Position numbers and translations under genes: made by a program. A DNA stretch of 64,000 nt from positions 186,001-250,000 of the forward strand of contig NZ_JADOVJ010000001.1 of the NCBI RefSeq assembly GCF_015752315.1, read 5' to 3'. The notes under the pieces were generated by a model, which worked only from the letters and a program-made list of their open reading frames with translations, did not search any database and was not told the origin of the DNA. Below, piece by piece: positions 48,596 to 57,833 of this stretch (positions are counted from its first letter, which is position 1; every line of letters begins with the position of its first letter). The stretch is from Nocardioides luteus (GTDB lineage Bacteria > Actinomycetota > Actinomycetes > Propionibacteriales > Nocardioidaceae).

Positions 48596-49846
48596 ATGAT
48601 GACGGCCATGACTCAGCGTTCCTCCGTCGCCATCACCCATGCGTACGTCGTCCCGATCTCGGGCGAGCCGATCGAGAACGGCACGGTCGTGATCGAGGAC
48701 GGTGTGATCACGGCGGTGGGCGCCGACGTCGTCGTGCCCGACGGCATCGACACCGTCGACGCGGCGGGCAAGTGGCTGCTCCCGGGGTTCATCGAGGGAC
48801 ACGGCCACATCGGCACCCACGAGCAGGGCGAGGGCTGGGCCGGGGACGACACCAACGAGATGACCGACCCGGACGGCGCGTCCCTCCGGGCGATCGACGC
48901 GATCAACATCGAGGACGAGGGCTTCCGCGACGCCCTCGCCGGCGGGGTGACCACCGCGGTGATCAAGCCCGGGTCCGGCAACCCGATCGGCGGCCAGACG
49001 GTCGCGATCAAGACCTGGGGCGGCCGGACCATCGACGAGCAGGTCGTCTCCGACGCGGTCTCGGTCAAGAGCGCCCTCGGCGAGAACCCCAAGCGTGTCT
49101 ACGGCAATCAGAACAAGACCCCGTCGACCCGGCTCGGCGTCGCCAACATCATCCGGAAGGCCTTCGTCGAGGCCCAGAACTACGCCGCCAAGAAGGCCTC
49201 CGCCGAGGAGAAGGGCGAGCCGTTCGACCGCGACCTGGGCAAGGAGACGCTCGCCCGCGTCCTCTCCGGCGAGCTCGCCTGGGACCAGCACACCCACCGC
49301 GCCGACGACATCGCCACCGCCATCCGGCTGAGCGAGGAGTTCGGCTACCGCCTCGTGGTCAACCACGGCACCGAGGGCCACCTCCTCGCCGACGTGCTCG
49401 CCGAGAAGGACATCCCGGTCATCTACGGCCCCATGTTCGTGAGCCGCTCGAAGGTCGAGGTGCGCAACCGCGCCAACCGCAACATCGCCGCCATGGCCGC
49501 CGCCGGCGTGCGGGTGGCGATCACCACCGACCACCCGGTCATCCCGATCAACTTCCTGGTCCACCAGGCCTCCTTCGCCGTACGCGACGGCCTCCCGCGC
49601 GACACCGCCCTGGCCGCGATCACCACGAACCCGGCGAGCTTCCTGGGTCTCGACGACCGCGTCGGCGCGATCGCGCCCGGGCTCGACGGTGACGTGGTGA
49701 TCTGGTCCGGCGACCCGCTCGACACCGACCACCGCGCCGAGCGCGTCTTCATCACCGGGACCGAGGTCTACAGCTGGGACGGCGAGGCCGATGCGGGGCG
49801 CGGCGGCGGGAGCACGCGTGAGCGCGCGACGCGGTTCGGGATCTGA
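48596..49846 (+). CDS. Amidohydrolase (imidazolonepropionase-like)
   Basis: 416 residues. Urease-superfamily fold with an N-terminal beta-sandwich and PGFIEGHGHIGTHE as the HxH metal site; further ligands are probable in AWDQHTHRADD, VVNHGTEGH and AITTDHPVIP (final Asp). KxxxLLPG precedes as in this family. Such enzymes hydrolyse cyclic amides or peptides; the substrate is unknown. ATG 48596 or 48608 could start it. It marks the right edge of the restriction island and returns to very GC-rich codon use. Confidence 0.87.
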   Translation: MMTAMTQRSSVAITHAYVVPISGEPIENGTVVIEDGVITAVGADVVVPDGIDTVDAAGKWLLPGFIEGHGHIGTHEQGEGWAGDDTNEMTDPDGASLRAIDAINIEDEGFRDALAGGVTTAVIKPGSGNPIGGQTVAIKTWGGRTIDEQVVSDAVSVKSALGENPKRVYGNQNKTPSTRLGVANIIRKAFVEAQNYAAKKASAEEKGEPFDRDLGKETLARVLSGELAWDQHTHRADDIATAIRLSEEFGYRLVVNHGTEGHLLADVLAEKDIPVIYGPMFVSRSKVEVRNRANRNIAAMAAAGVRVAITTDHPVIPINFLVHQASFAVRDGLPRDTALAAITTNPASFLGLDDRVGAIAPGLDGDVVIWSGDPLDTDHRAERVFITGTEVYSWDGEADAGRGGGSTRERATRFGI

Positions 49847-49848
49847 GG

Positions 49849-50355
49849 ATGCGCAACGAACCCCGGACGGAGCACGTACTCGAGGTCATGACCCCCACCC
49901 AGAACAGCACCGGCACCGACAAGCGCACCCTCCGCCCCGCGGCGTACCTGCTGCCCGTCCTGGCGCTGACGCTGGCCCCGATGATCGCCGGATGTGGCTC
50001 CGAGGCGACCGACCCAGGCGCTAACGTGTCTGACGTGCCGACAACGTCTGACCCGACCCCCGCCGAGGATCCGAAGGTCGCCGCCGCGATCGCCGACCTG
50101 GCCAAGCGCCAGGGGGTGAAGAGCGAGGAGATCACCGTCGTCTCGAACGACAAGGTGACCTGGCGCGACGCCAGCCTCGGCTGCCCCGAGCCCGGGAAGA
50201 TGTACGCGATGGTCCTGACCGACGGCGTGCGCGTCGTGCTCGAGGCGGCCGGGAAGACCTACGAGTACCACGGCGGCGAGAGCGGCCCGGTGAGCTTCTG
50301 CGAGAACCCGCAGGAGCCGGTCCCCGGTGGGGGAAGCAGTGACGCTCCCCAGTGA
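49849..50355 (+). CDS. Small lipoprotein of unknown function
   Basis: 168 residues. Signal peptide with hydrophobic AYLLPVLALTLAPMIAGC and lipobox IAGC. An acidic Pro/Thr linker follows, then a compact domain with SLGCPEPGKMYAMVLTDGVRVVLEAAGKTYEYHGG and two Cys. That last pattern recurs in uncharacterised secreted proteins. The start at 49849 follows TGAGG; ATG 49888 is an alternative that keeps the signal peptide. Overlaps the next gene by 17 bp. Confidence 0.72.
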   Translation: MRNEPRTEHVLEVMTPTQNSTGTDKRTLRPAAYLLPVLALTLAPMIAGCGSEATDPGANVSDVPTTSDPTPAEDPKVAAAIADLAKRQGVKSEEITVVSNDKVTWRDASLGCPEPGKMYAMVLTDGVRVVLEAAGKTYEYHGGESGPVSFCENPQEPVPGGGSSDAPQ

Positions 50356-51073
50356 GGGTGCCCACGCGGGGCACGGCGACGCCGAGGAGCGGGCAGAAGG
50401 CCTGAACAACCGGCTCAACTGGCTGCGTGCGGGCGTCCTCGGAGCCAACGACGGCATCGTCTCCACCGCAGGTGTGGTGATGGGCGTCGCGGGCGCGACC
50501 ACCGATGACAGCACGATCCTCATCGCCGGCGTCGCCGCCCTGGTGGCCGGCGCGATCAGCATGGCGGCGGGGGAGTACGTCTCCGTCTCGACCCAGCGCG
50601 ACACCGAGGAGTCGCTGATCGCCAAGGAGCGTCGCGAGCTGCGGGAGATGCCCGAGGAGGAGCTCCACGAGCTCGAGGGCTTCCTGCGCGACCGCGGACT
50701 CGAGCCCGACACCGCCGTCGACGTCGCCAAGCAGCTCACCGAGCGCGACGCGCTGCGCGCCCACGCGGCCCTGGAGCTCGGCATCGACGTCGACGACCTC
50801 ACCTCGCCGTGGGCCGCGGCTGGTGCGTCGATGATCTCGTTCACGCTCGGGGCGCTGCTGCCGCTGCTGGCGATCACGCTCCTCCCCGACGGAGCCCGCA
50901 TCTGGGCGACGATCCTCACGGTCACCGCCGCGCTCGCCGTCACCGGCTGGACCAGCGCACGCCTCGGCTACGCGCCGCCCGGCCGGGCGGCGCTGCGCAA
51001 CGTCGCCGGCGGCCTGCTCGCGATGCTGGTCACCTACGTCCTCGGCGACCTCCTCGGCACACAACTCGGGTGA
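50339..51073 (+). CDS. VIT1/CCC1-family transporter-like membrane protein
   Basis: 244 residues. LNWLRAGVLGANDGIVSTAGVVMGVAGA and ISMAAGEYVSVSTQRDTEESLIAKERREL are diagnostic of VIT1/CCC1 iron/manganese transporters. Five hydrophobic segments flank a charged cytoplasmic helical region (~75-140). The GTG at 50339 follows GGTGGGGGA; the GTG at 50327 is in frame but lacks a site. Function would be export or sequestration of Fe(II)/Mn(II), inferred from family. Confidence 0.87.
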   Translation: MTLPSEGAHAGHGDAEERAEGLNNRLNWLRAGVLGANDGIVSTAGVVMGVAGATTDDSTILIAGVAALVAGAISMAAGEYVSVSTQRDTEESLIAKERRELREMPEEELHELEGFLRDRGLEPDTAVDVAKQLTERDALRAHAALELGIDVDDLTSPWAAAGASMISFTLGALLPLLAITLLPDGARIWATILTVTAALAVTGWTSARLGYAPPGRAALRNVAGGLLAMLVTYVLGDLLGTQLG

Positions 51074-51106
51074 CCCGGCCCCTGCCGCCGGGCACAATGG
51101 GCATCG

Positions 51107-51667
51107 ATGAATCGAATGTTCGTGGCGGTGATCCCGCCGGAGTCGGTGATCGAGGATCTCGACGAGTTCTTGTCCGTACGCCGCGACGCGGCCGCCTTCC
51201 GCTGGTCGGCGCCCGACCAGCTCCACCTGACGCTCGCCTTCGCCGAGCACGTCCCGGACAGGTCCCTCGATGACGCGATCGAGCGGCTGGAGACGGCCGC
51301 GGGGCGGCGTACGCCCTTCGAGCTGACCATCACGGGCGGCGGCGCCTTCCCCAACGTGGCCGAGGGCAAGGTCCTCTACGCCGACGTCGAGACCGATGCC
51401 GCCGAGGAGCTCGACCGGGTCGCCGCTGGGACCAGGAATGCCCTGGTCAAGGCCGGGGTCGAGGTCGACGGCGGACGGTTCCGACCCCACCTGACGGTCG
51501 CCCGGACCGGCACGCCGGTGGAGCTCAGCAACTGGGTGCGGCTGCTCGATGCGTACCGTGGCCCGACCTGGACGGTCTCCTCCTTCGCGCTGGTCCACTC
51601 CCGGCTCGGCGAGGACCCGCGGAAGCGTCCGGTCTACGACGTCGTAGCAGAGTTTCCCTTCGGCTGA
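51107..51667 (+). CDS. thpR: RNA 2',3'-cyclic phosphodiesterase (2'-5' RNA ligase family)
   Basis: 186 residues. Two HxTx motifs, HLTLAFAEHVPD and PHLTVARTGTPV, about 85 residues apart, define the 2H phosphoesterase fold. The N-terminus MNRMFVAVIPPESVIEDL and C-terminal SFALVHSRLGEDPRKRPVYDVVAEFPF are typical for ThpR. Cytoplasmic RNA end processing. Monocistronic by spacing. Confidence 0.9.
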   Translation: MNRMFVAVIPPESVIEDLDEFLSVRRDAAAFRWSAPDQLHLTLAFAEHVPDRSLDDAIERLETAAGRRTPFELTITGGGAFPNVAEGKVLYADVETDAAEELDRVAAGTRNALVKAGVEVDGGRFRPHLTVARTGTPVELSNWVRLLDAYRGPTWTVSSFALVHSRLGEDPRKRPVYDVVAEFPFG

Positions 51668-51753
51668 AGCGGAAGCCCCGGGCGGTAACGGGCAGGATCC
51701 GGGGTCGCTACCGTGTGCGGCTCGTTCTGACCTGACCCAGAGGAGAACCGGAC

Positions 51754-52287
51754 ATGAGTCGTCGAGTGGGGCGCAACGCCTACACCGGACTTTTCAACGA
51801 CGTCGTGCTGCTGGCCGCCCGTGTGGTGGTCGGCGGGATCTTCGTCGCGCACGGCTGGCAGAAGTACGACCAGGGCTTCGCCGGCACCGAGCAGTTCCTG
51901 GGCGGACTGGGGGTGCCGGAGCCCGCTCTCGCCGCTCAGGTGGCGACGTATGTCGAGCTCGTCGGCGGGGCGCTGCTGGTCGTCGGCCTCGTCGCCCCGA
52001 TCGCCGGGGTGCTGCTCGCGGGCCAGATGGCCGGCGCGATCTGGTACGCCCACCGCACCACGGAGGTCTTTGTCGACCAGGGCGGCTGGGAGCTCCCCGC
52101 CGCGCTCGGCGCCGCCGCTCTCGTGCTCGGCCTGGTCGCCCCCGGCCGGATCACCCTCGACCAGCTCCTCACCTGGCCCTTCAAGGCCGTCGCCGCCAAG
52201 CGGCGCGCCCGGAACGCCGAGGCGGCCGAGGCCGAGACCGTCGAGGCCCAGCCGTACGTCGAGGAGAAGGTCACCATCAAGGCCTGA
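51754..52287 (+). CDS. DoxX-family membrane protein
   Basis: 177 residues with four helices. LAARVVVGGIFVAHGWQKYDQGFAGTEQFLGGLGVPEPALAAQ is the DoxX opening; AGQMAGAIWYAHRTTEVFVDQGGWELPAALGAAALVL follows. A cytoplasmic Arg/Glu-rich tail closes it. GAGGAGAA precedes the ATG. DoxX proteins are linked to redox or thiosulfate metabolism, but a specific role cannot be assigned. Confidence 0.86.
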   Translation: MSRRVGRNAYTGLFNDVVLLAARVVVGGIFVAHGWQKYDQGFAGTEQFLGGLGVPEPALAAQVATYVELVGGALLVVGLVAPIAGVLLAGQMAGAIWYAHRTTEVFVDQGGWELPAALGAAALVLGLVAPGRITLDQLLTWPFKAVAAKRRARNAEAAEAETVEAQPYVEEKVTIKA

Positions 52288-52311
52288 CCCTCCGCCTCCC
52301 GGCGGGGCGGC

Positions 52312-52953
52312 TCAGCCCGCGACGCCGTAGAGCCGGTCGCCGGCGTCACCGAGGCCGGGGACGATGTAGCCCTTCTCGTTGAGCTTCTCGTCCATGGCCG
52401 CGGTGACGACCCGGACCGGGGCCTCGATGCCGTCGAGGGCCTTCTCCAGGGCGGCGACGCCCTCGGGGGCGGCCAGGAGGGTGACGGCGGTGATGTCGTC
52501 GGCGCCGCGCGAGACCAGGAAGTCGATCGCCGCGGCGAGGGTGCCGCCGGTGGCCAGCATCGGGTCGACCACGTAGCACTGCCGCCCGGAGAGATCGGCG
52601 GGGAGACGCTCGGCGTACGTCGTCGCCTCCAGCGTCTCCTCGTTGCGGACCATGCCGAGGAAGCCGACCTCGGCGGTCGGCAGCAGTCGGATCATCCCGT
52701 CGAGCATCCCGAGACCGGCCCGGAGGATCGGGACGATCAGCGGCTGCGGGTCGGTGAGGCGTACGCCCTGGGTCGGCGCCACCGGGGTCACGATGTCGAC
52801 CGGAGCGACCCGCACGCCGCGGGTCGCCTCGTAGGCGAGCAGCGTGACGAGCTCATCGGCGAGACGACGGAAAGTCGACGAGTCGGTCTCTTTGTTGCGC
52901 AGCGTGGTGAGCTTGTGGGCGACGAGGGGGTGGTCCACAACGAGGGTCTCCAT
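52312..52953 (-). CDS. upp: Uracil phosphoribosyltransferase
   Basis: 213 residues. Pyrimidine salvage: uracil plus PRPP gives UMP. The PRPP loop is [15 protein letters not shown], with [13 protein letters not shown], and the uracil-binding C-terminus is [18 protein letters not shown] 52953 gives the usual length and N-terminus ([16 protein letters not shown]); the longer frame overlaps the promoter of the divergent gene. Divergent from the TadA-partner gene, a common order in actinobacteria. Confidence 0.95.
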   Translation of the reverse strand: METLVVDHPLVAHKLTTLRNKETDSSTFRRLADELVTLLAYEATRGVRVAPVDIVTPVAPTQGVRLTDPQPLIVPILRAGLGMLDGMIRLLPTAEVGFLGMVRNEETLEATTYAERLPADLSGRQCYVVDPMLATGGTLAAAIDFLVSRGADDITAVTLLAAPEGVAALEKALDGIEAPVRVVTAAMDEKLNEKGYIVPGLGDAGDRLYGVAG

Positions 52954-53034
52954 GGGCTGAACCCTACGATCGGTTCGCCCTCCGGTCACCAATTCCCCCT
53001 AGACCCGGGGCGGTTTCGGTGTCACTCTGGTCGT

Positions 53035-53547
53035 GTGTCTGATCAGCTGGAGCAGATCGAGGGTGTTGACTTCGCCGTCGCGATGTATCGCGAGGACGGC
53101 GCCTGGGTTGTGCGCGAGCTCGCTCACGACCTGCTGACCGACGTCGAGACTCTGACGCACGCGCTCCACCGCTTCCCAGGCGATGGTGGCGCGATCGCGA
53201 TGGCGGCGATCGACGAGGACTTCTTCGTGATCGTCCGGGTCACCGGCGCCGCGACCAGGGTGCTGCTCTCCGACGTGACGGCCGCCGACGAGTGGGAGCT
53301 GGCGGCGTCGGCTCTCGACGTGCTCGGACTTCCGCTGCCGGAAGAGGTCGAGGACGAGGAGGAGGCCGACCCTGCCGGTGACCTCAGCATCCTCGCCGAC
53401 TTCGGGATGAGCGCGGTCGACATGGGCATCCTGATCGACGACATGTTCGAGGAAGACCTCTACCCCGACGAGACGCTCTCCGAGATCGCCCGGGCGATCG
53501 GCTGCGGCGAGGCCTTCGACGACGCCGTCGGCCTCATGCCGGCGTGA
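53035..53547 (+). CDS. tRNA adenosine deaminase-associated protein
   Basis: 170 residues, GTG start. Acidic protein with VDFAVAMYREDGAWVVRELAHDLLTDVETL, an RFPGDGGAIAMAAIDEDFFVIVR core and a very acidic linker (EEVEDEEEADPAGDL). This family occurs almost always just before tadA in actinobacteria, as here (GTGA overlap). Biochemical role unknown; a TadA partner by context. Confidence 0.85.
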   Translation: MSDQLEQIEGVDFAVAMYREDGAWVVRELAHDLLTDVETLTHALHRFPGDGGAIAMAAIDEDFFVIVRVTGAATRVLLSDVTAADEWELAASALDVLGLPLPEEVEDEEEADPAGDLSILADFGMSAVDMGILIDDMFEEDLYPDETLSEIARAIGCGEAFDDAVGLMPA

Positions 53548-54041
53548 CACCTGCCAACCGATGGGAAGCCCCGATGCGGGCAGCCCTGGAGGAGGGCCGT
53601 GCTGCCCTGGCGACCGGTGACGTGCCGATCGGCGCGGTCGTGGTCGATCCTTCCGGTGCGGTGATCGGACGCGGGAGGAACGTACGCGAGGCCGAGGCCG
53701 ACCCGACCGGACATGCCGAGGTGGTGGCGCTGCGTGAGGCGGCCAAGGCGCGGGGCGAGTGGCGGCTGGAGGGCTGCACACTCGTGGTGACCCTGGAGCC
53801 GTGCACGATGTGCGCCGGGGCCGCGGTCCTGGCCAGGGTCGAGCGGATCGTCTTCGGCGCCTTCGACGACAAGGCCGGGGCCGTGGGCTCGCTCTGGGAC
53901 GTCGTACGCGACCGCCGGCTCAACCACCGCCCCGAGGTCGTCGCGGGGCTGTTGGCCGAGGAGCAGCGCGCGTTGCTGGAGGATTTCTTCGGAGCCCAGC
54001 GAGGCGCCCCCGATTTCGGCGAAGACCCCCCGAGGTTGTAA
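53544..54041 (+). CDS. tadA: tRNA-specific adenosine deaminase
   Basis: 165 residues. Converts A34 to inosine in tRNA-Arg(ACG). Zinc site His57-Ala-Glu59 (PTGHAEV) and Cys87-x-x-Cys90 (LEPCTMCAGA); Glu59 is the proton shuttle. The VPIGAVVVD and FGAFDDKAGAVGSLWD blocks are typical. GTG start overlapping the partner gene. A tRNA-Ser gene begins 10 bp after its stop. Confidence 0.94.
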   Translation: MTPANRWEAPMRAALEEGRAALATGDVPIGAVVVDPSGAVIGRGRNVREAEADPTGHAEVVALREAAKARGEWRLEGCTLVVTLEPCTMCAGAAVLARVERIVFGAFDDKAGAVGSLWDVVRDRRLNHRPEVVAGLLAEEQRALLEDFFGAQRGAPDFGEDPPRL

Positions 54042-54051
54042 CTTATTCGGC

Positions 54052-54139
54052 GGTGACGTGTCCGAGCGGCCGATGGTGCAACACTCGAAATGTTGTGTAG
54101 GGAGACCTACCGTGGGTTCAAATCCCACCGTCACCGCCA
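54052..54139 (+). tRNA. tRNA-Ser (anticodon CGA)
   Basis: Acceptor stem GGTGACG pairs with CGTCACC (54129-54135), then discriminator G73 and an encoded CCA at 54137-54139. U8 is at 54059. The anticodon stem CAACA/TGTTG holds loop CTCGAAA with CGA at 54086-54088. A long variable arm (GTGTAGGGAGACCTACC-like) marks serine tRNA. The T loop is GTTCAAATC. Confidence 0.95.
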
Positions 54140-54145
54140 GTCAGA

Positions 54146-54187
54146 CAAGGGCGCTTGACCTGCGACAACGCAGATCAAGCGCCCTTG
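54146..54187 (+). terminator. Hairpin after tRNA-Ser
   Basis: 13-bp stem CAAGGGCGCTTGA with TCAAGCGCCCTTG, and an inner CTGCG/CGCAG helix, beginning 7 bp after the tRNA. Likely terminator of the tadA-tRNA transcript. Confidence 0.8.
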
Positions 54188-54321
54188 CTGCGTTTCGGAG
54201 CATCCAGCCGAGCCAGAGGCGGGCCGGGTCGGCCACTTGAAACGTTTGCGGCTCACCGCGGCTCGGCGCCCCCTATAGTCCGGACGGACATCCTGCCCGC
54301 GACCCCCACTGGAGCTCCGGC

Positions 54322-56967
54322 GTGCCCCTGTTTCCCTTCCCCCGCGCGGTCGTGTCGATGGTCGCGATGGTGGCGATCTTCCTGGGCGGGTGGGCGGTCC
54401 AGCAGACCCCGGGCAACCTCGCCGACATGGTCCGGTCGCCGTTCACCTGGGTGGCGCTGATGTTCCTGGGGATCGGGATCGCGACCGAACTGCCGGTCTC
54501 CCGTCACCAGCGCTGGGGCCGCGCACTCGTCACGGTCCTCGACCAGGCGGGGGAGCCGGCCGGCTACGGGTTCGTCGTCTCGCCGAAGCGGATCCTGACC
54601 ACCCGGCGGGTGGCCGAGGCCGCGGTCGGCGCCGGCGACCTCGACCGCGACACGATCCGGGTGCGGTTCCCGCACGTACGCACCGCGACCGGCGACGTCA
54701 GCGTCGAGGTGCGTCTGGCCGACCACGAGGGCGGTGTCGTCGCGCTCGACGTGGTCGGTGTGGAGCGGCTGCCCCGCCGCGTACTCCCGTTCCGGTTCGC
54801 CTCGCCGGTCGTCAACACCAGGGTGCTGCTGCACGACCCGACCGCGCTCAACGGTGCCGGGGTGTGGGTGGAGTCGGAGATCCGGGCCGCCGGGGTGGCG
54901 CACGTCCAGGTCAAGACGGTGCTCAACGAGGCCCCGCTCGAGGTCGGCGACTGCGAGGGCGTGCCGATGGTGCACGCCCGGACGGGCCGCCTGCTCGGCA
55001 TGTGCGACGGCTCGGTCAGCGACGACGACCGGGTCACGCTGGTCCTGATCTCCTCGGCCTTCGCCCGGCTCAACGCGCGGATCAGCCTGCCGCGGCGCTT
55101 CGCCCGCGCGCTGACCGAGATCGTCGCCGCGGTGGTCGCCTGGCTCGCCAACTGGGTGCGCGGCCACGCGATCATGGCGGTGGTCGGCGCGGTGGTGCTC
55201 GCGGTCGTCGGGACCGTCCTGGTGATCCGCTGGATCGACGGGCCCGGACCGACGGGCGAGTGCGTCGTCCTCGAGGTCACCTCCTCCACGGAGAAGGACG
55301 ACCTGGTCCGGGATCTCGCCACCGAGTTCGAGACCGGCCGCGAGGTGGACGGACGATGCGTCGATGTCAACGTCCTGGGCCTGACCTCGGGCGCTGCGAT
55401 GGAGGCGCTCGCCTCCGACTGGGACATCGAGATCGTCGAGCCGATGTTCGAGCGCAGCCAGACCGGCCGCAGCCGCCCCGACGTCTGGCTGCCCACCTCC
55501 TCGATGTGGACCGAGCTCCTCGAGCTCGACACCGAGAAGACGTACGAGACGCTGGGCCCCACCACCGAGAGCGTGATGGTCATCGCGGTGCCGGAGGGCA
55601 CGGCGGACGGCGAGGACGTGTCGATGGAGTGGCTCAAGGCCAAGGCGGTCGCCGGGAAGACCGAGGGCACCGGGTTCGTCCTCGGCCGTGACGAGCCGCT
55701 GTGGTCGACCTCGGGCCTGGGCGCGAGCATGCTGACCTACAACGCCGCGGTCCGGGCCAACGCCGCCGCCGGCGCGAGCGTGGACATCACTCCGCAGACG
55801 CCGGAGGACGAGGCGGTGAACGCCTGGGTGCGTGAGCTCGAGTCCTCGGTCGGCAGCTATGGCGACGAGGCGACGACGTACGTCCAGGACCTCTACTGCG
55901 GCATCGTCGAGCCCGTCGACGCGCTGGTGATCCAGAAGCAGCTGGTCGAGCTCTACAACAGCGGCCGTCCCTCCGGTGCCGAGCCCGACTGCGACCAGCT
56001 GCCGGGCTACGGCGAGAAGAGCCATCCGCGGGTGAAGCGGTTCGAGTCGCACATCCCGCCCGAGGGGACGCTGGCGATGGACCATCCGTACGTCCTGATG
56101 CCAGGCCTTGCCGAGGCCCAGCGCGAGGTCGCCGAGGAGTTCTACGAGTTCCTCGGCGAGGACGAGGCGCAGGCCGCCTTCGTCGAGGGCGGCTTCGAGA
56201 GGATCGGCTCCGTCGACGAGGACGACACCTTCTCCCAGCCGGAGGCCGAGGCGATCCAGCGGATCCGCGCCGAGTGGGACGGCGTACGCAAGAACTCCCA
56301 GGTCATCCTGCTGATCGACAACTCGGGGTCGATGAACGACGAGGTCGCACCGGGGGCCGCCAAGATCGACCGGGTCCAGAGCGCTGCCAACGCCGCGATC
56401 GGGCTGCTGGCGCCCAAGGACGAGCTCGCGGTGTGGACGTTCGGGAGCTCAGTGCACAAGACCGCCCTGGCGCCGATAGGCAACCGGATCTCGCAGGTCA
56501 GGGCTGAGATCGGGGCCATCGAGGCCGGCGGGACGACGACCCAGCTGCCGGCCGCGGTCCAGGCCGCGCACGACGCCCTCACGCAGACGAATGATCCCGA
56601 CAACCCCAAGACGAAGGCCGTGGTGCTGCTCACCGACGGCGCGACCAACCTGACTCCCGACGGCGCCGACGAGGAGGAGAACAAGGCCGCCAACGACGCG
56701 CTGGTCGCCGACATCCGGGGCAGCGAGTCGCACGTCCGGATCTACACCATCCCCTACGGCAACTCCGCCGACAAGTGCCTCCTCGAGAAGGTCGCCGCCG
56801 CCTCGGGCGCCCGCTACTACGGTGCCGGCGCGCGCGAGAGCCTGATCAACGACGTCATGCTCGCGGTCTTCGGCAACTTCGGCACCCAGGCGGCGGCCGC
56901 CAACCTCCCCAGCATCGAGGCGAAGGCGAGGATCCCGGCGGGCGACTGCGACGCCTCCGTCGACTAG
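54322..56967 (+). CDS. Membrane protein: degenerate protease-like domain, binding-protein-like region and VWA
   Basis: 881 residues, GTG start. Two N-terminal helices (~8-26, 40-56). Residues ~60-260 resemble a trypsin-like fold (GYGFVVSPKRILTTRRVAEAA, GDCEGVPMVHARTGRLLGMC), but the His is missing and GDSG is GDCEG, so probably inactive. A membrane helix at ~287-310 (AVVGAVVLAVVGTVLVIRW) leads outside to a substrate-binding-protein-like region (~320-640: LATEFE, RPDVWLPTSSMW, AYVLM-type). The VWA domain (~660-870) has an intact MIDAS: DNSGSMND near 666, Thr in GGTTTQ, Asp in LLTDGATN. Function unknown; adhesion or envelope assembly is plausible. Confidence 0.75.
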   Translation: MPLFPFPRAVVSMVAMVAIFLGGWAVQQTPGNLADMVRSPFTWVALMFLGIGIATELPVSRHQRWGRALVTVLDQAGEPAGYGFVVSPKRILTTRRVAEAAVGAGDLDRDTIRVRFPHVRTATGDVSVEVRLADHEGGVVALDVVGVERLPRRVLPFRFASPVVNTRVLLHDPTALNGAGVWVESEIRAAGVAHVQVKTVLNEAPLEVGDCEGVPMVHARTGRLLGMCDGSVSDDDRVTLVLISSAFARLNARISLPRRFARALTEIVAAVVAWLANWVRGHAIMAVVGAVVLAVVGTVLVIRWIDGPGPTGECVVLEVTSSTEKDDLVRDLATEFETGREVDGRCVDVNVLGLTSGAAMEALASDWDIEIVEPMFERSQTGRSRPDVWLPTSSMWTELLELDTEKTYETLGPTTESVMVIAVPEGTADGEDVSMEWLKAKAVAGKTEGTGFVLGRDEPLWSTSGLGASMLTYNAAVRANAAAGASVDITPQTPEDEAVNAWVRELESSVGSYGDEATTYVQDLYCGIVEPVDALVIQKQLVELYNSGRPSGAEPDCDQLPGYGEKSHPRVKRFESHIPPEGTLAMDHPYVLMPGLAEAQREVAEEFYEFLGEDEAQAAFVEGGFERIGSVDEDDTFSQPEAEAIQRIRAEWDGVRKNSQVILLIDNSGSMNDEVAPGAAKIDRVQSAANAAIGLLAPKDELAVWTFGSSVHKTALAPIGNRISQVRAEIGAIEAGGTTTQLPAAVQAAHDALTQTNDPDNPKTKAVVLLTDGATNLTPDGADEEENKAANDALVADIRGSESHVRIYTIPYGNSADKCLLEKVAAASGARYYGAGARESLINDVMLAVFGNFGTQAAAANLPSIEAKARIPAGDCDASVD

Positions 56968-56975
56968 TCGACCAG

Positions 56976-57833
56976 TCAGACGTAGCGGGCCGCCACGGTG
57001 GCCGCCCGGGCGCCGTAGCCGCCGCCGAACATGGCCGCATGGACGAGCAGCGGGAAGAGCTGGTGGAGGCCCTGGCGGTCCTCCCAGCCCTCGGCGAGAG
57101 GAGTCTGCTCCTCGTAGGCGGACATCATCCGCTCCAGGTGGGGGAGGCCGAACAGGGCGAGCATGGCGAGGTCGACCTCACGATGACCGGCGTACGCCGC
57201 GGGGTCGATCAGCCAGGCGTCGCTGCTCCGGTCCCAGAGCACGTTGCCGTTCCAGAGGTCGCCGTGGAGCAGGGCGGGCGGCTCCTCCGGGATGAGCGAG
57301 GTCAGCTTCCCGACGATCTGCTCGACGCACTCGGCGCCGGCGGCGTCGATGGCGCCGCGGTCACGGGCGGCCTTGAGATAGGGGAGCAGGCGGCGTACGG
57401 CATAGAACTCGGCCCAGGTGTCGGCGGGCTTGTTGGGCATCGGCAGCCGGCCGATGAACCCGTCCTTGTCCGCGCCGAAGCCCGTGACCGGGGTGCTGTG
57501 CATGCGGGCGAGGGCGCGGCCGAGGTCCTCGGCGGTCTCGGCGGTGGGGCGGCCCGGCTCGATCCAGCGGAGCACCAGGCAGTCGGGCTCGGCGGCGAGC
57601 ACCTCGGGGACCTTCACGGCCCCCGACTCCTCCAGCCAGCGGAGGCCGCGGGCCTCGGCGGCCACGAAGTCGTCGCGCGCCGGCGAGAGCGCCTTCATCA
57701 GCACCAGCGAGCCGTCGCTGAGACGGATCTTGGTAGCGGTCGAGATGTCACCGCCCGCGACCGGAGACGTGCTCACCACCGCCGCCCCGAGCAGCTGCTC
57801 GGCGCGACGGGCGACCGCGGGCTGGCGGGTCAC
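56976..57833 (-). CDS. Fructosamine kinase-family protein
   Basis: 285 residues, GTG start. APH-like kinase fold: SPVAGGDISTATKIRLSDGSLVLMKAL (nucleotide loop and Lys), catalytic ALLHGDLWNGNVLWD, metal Asp in AWLIDPAAYAGHREVDLAML. These blocks are those of fructosamine/ribulosamine-3-kinases, which help remove sugars from glycated proteins. Downstream of and overlapping by 4 bp a low-molecular-weight phosphatase; that pair is frequent and suggests a shared repair task. Confidence 0.9.
   Translation of the reverse strand: MTRQPAVARRAEQLLGAAVVSTSPVAGGDISTATKIRLSDGSLVLMKALSPARDDFVAAEARGLRWLEESGAVKVPEVLAAEPDCLVLRWIEPGRPTAETAEDLGRALARMHSTPVTGFGADKDGFIGRLPMPNKPADTWAEFYAVRRLLPYLKAARDRGAIDAAGAECVEQIVGKLTSLIPEEPPALLHGDLWNGNVLWDRSSDAWLIDPAAYAGHREVDLAMLALFGLPHLERMMSAYEEQTPLAEGWEDRQGLHQLFPLLVHAAMFGGGYGARAATVAARYV

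Noticed and set aside
54253..56085. 610-codon minus-strand frame under the VWA protein
   Set aside because: Same GC effect; no ribosome site or recognisable domain, while the plus strand has an intact VWA.
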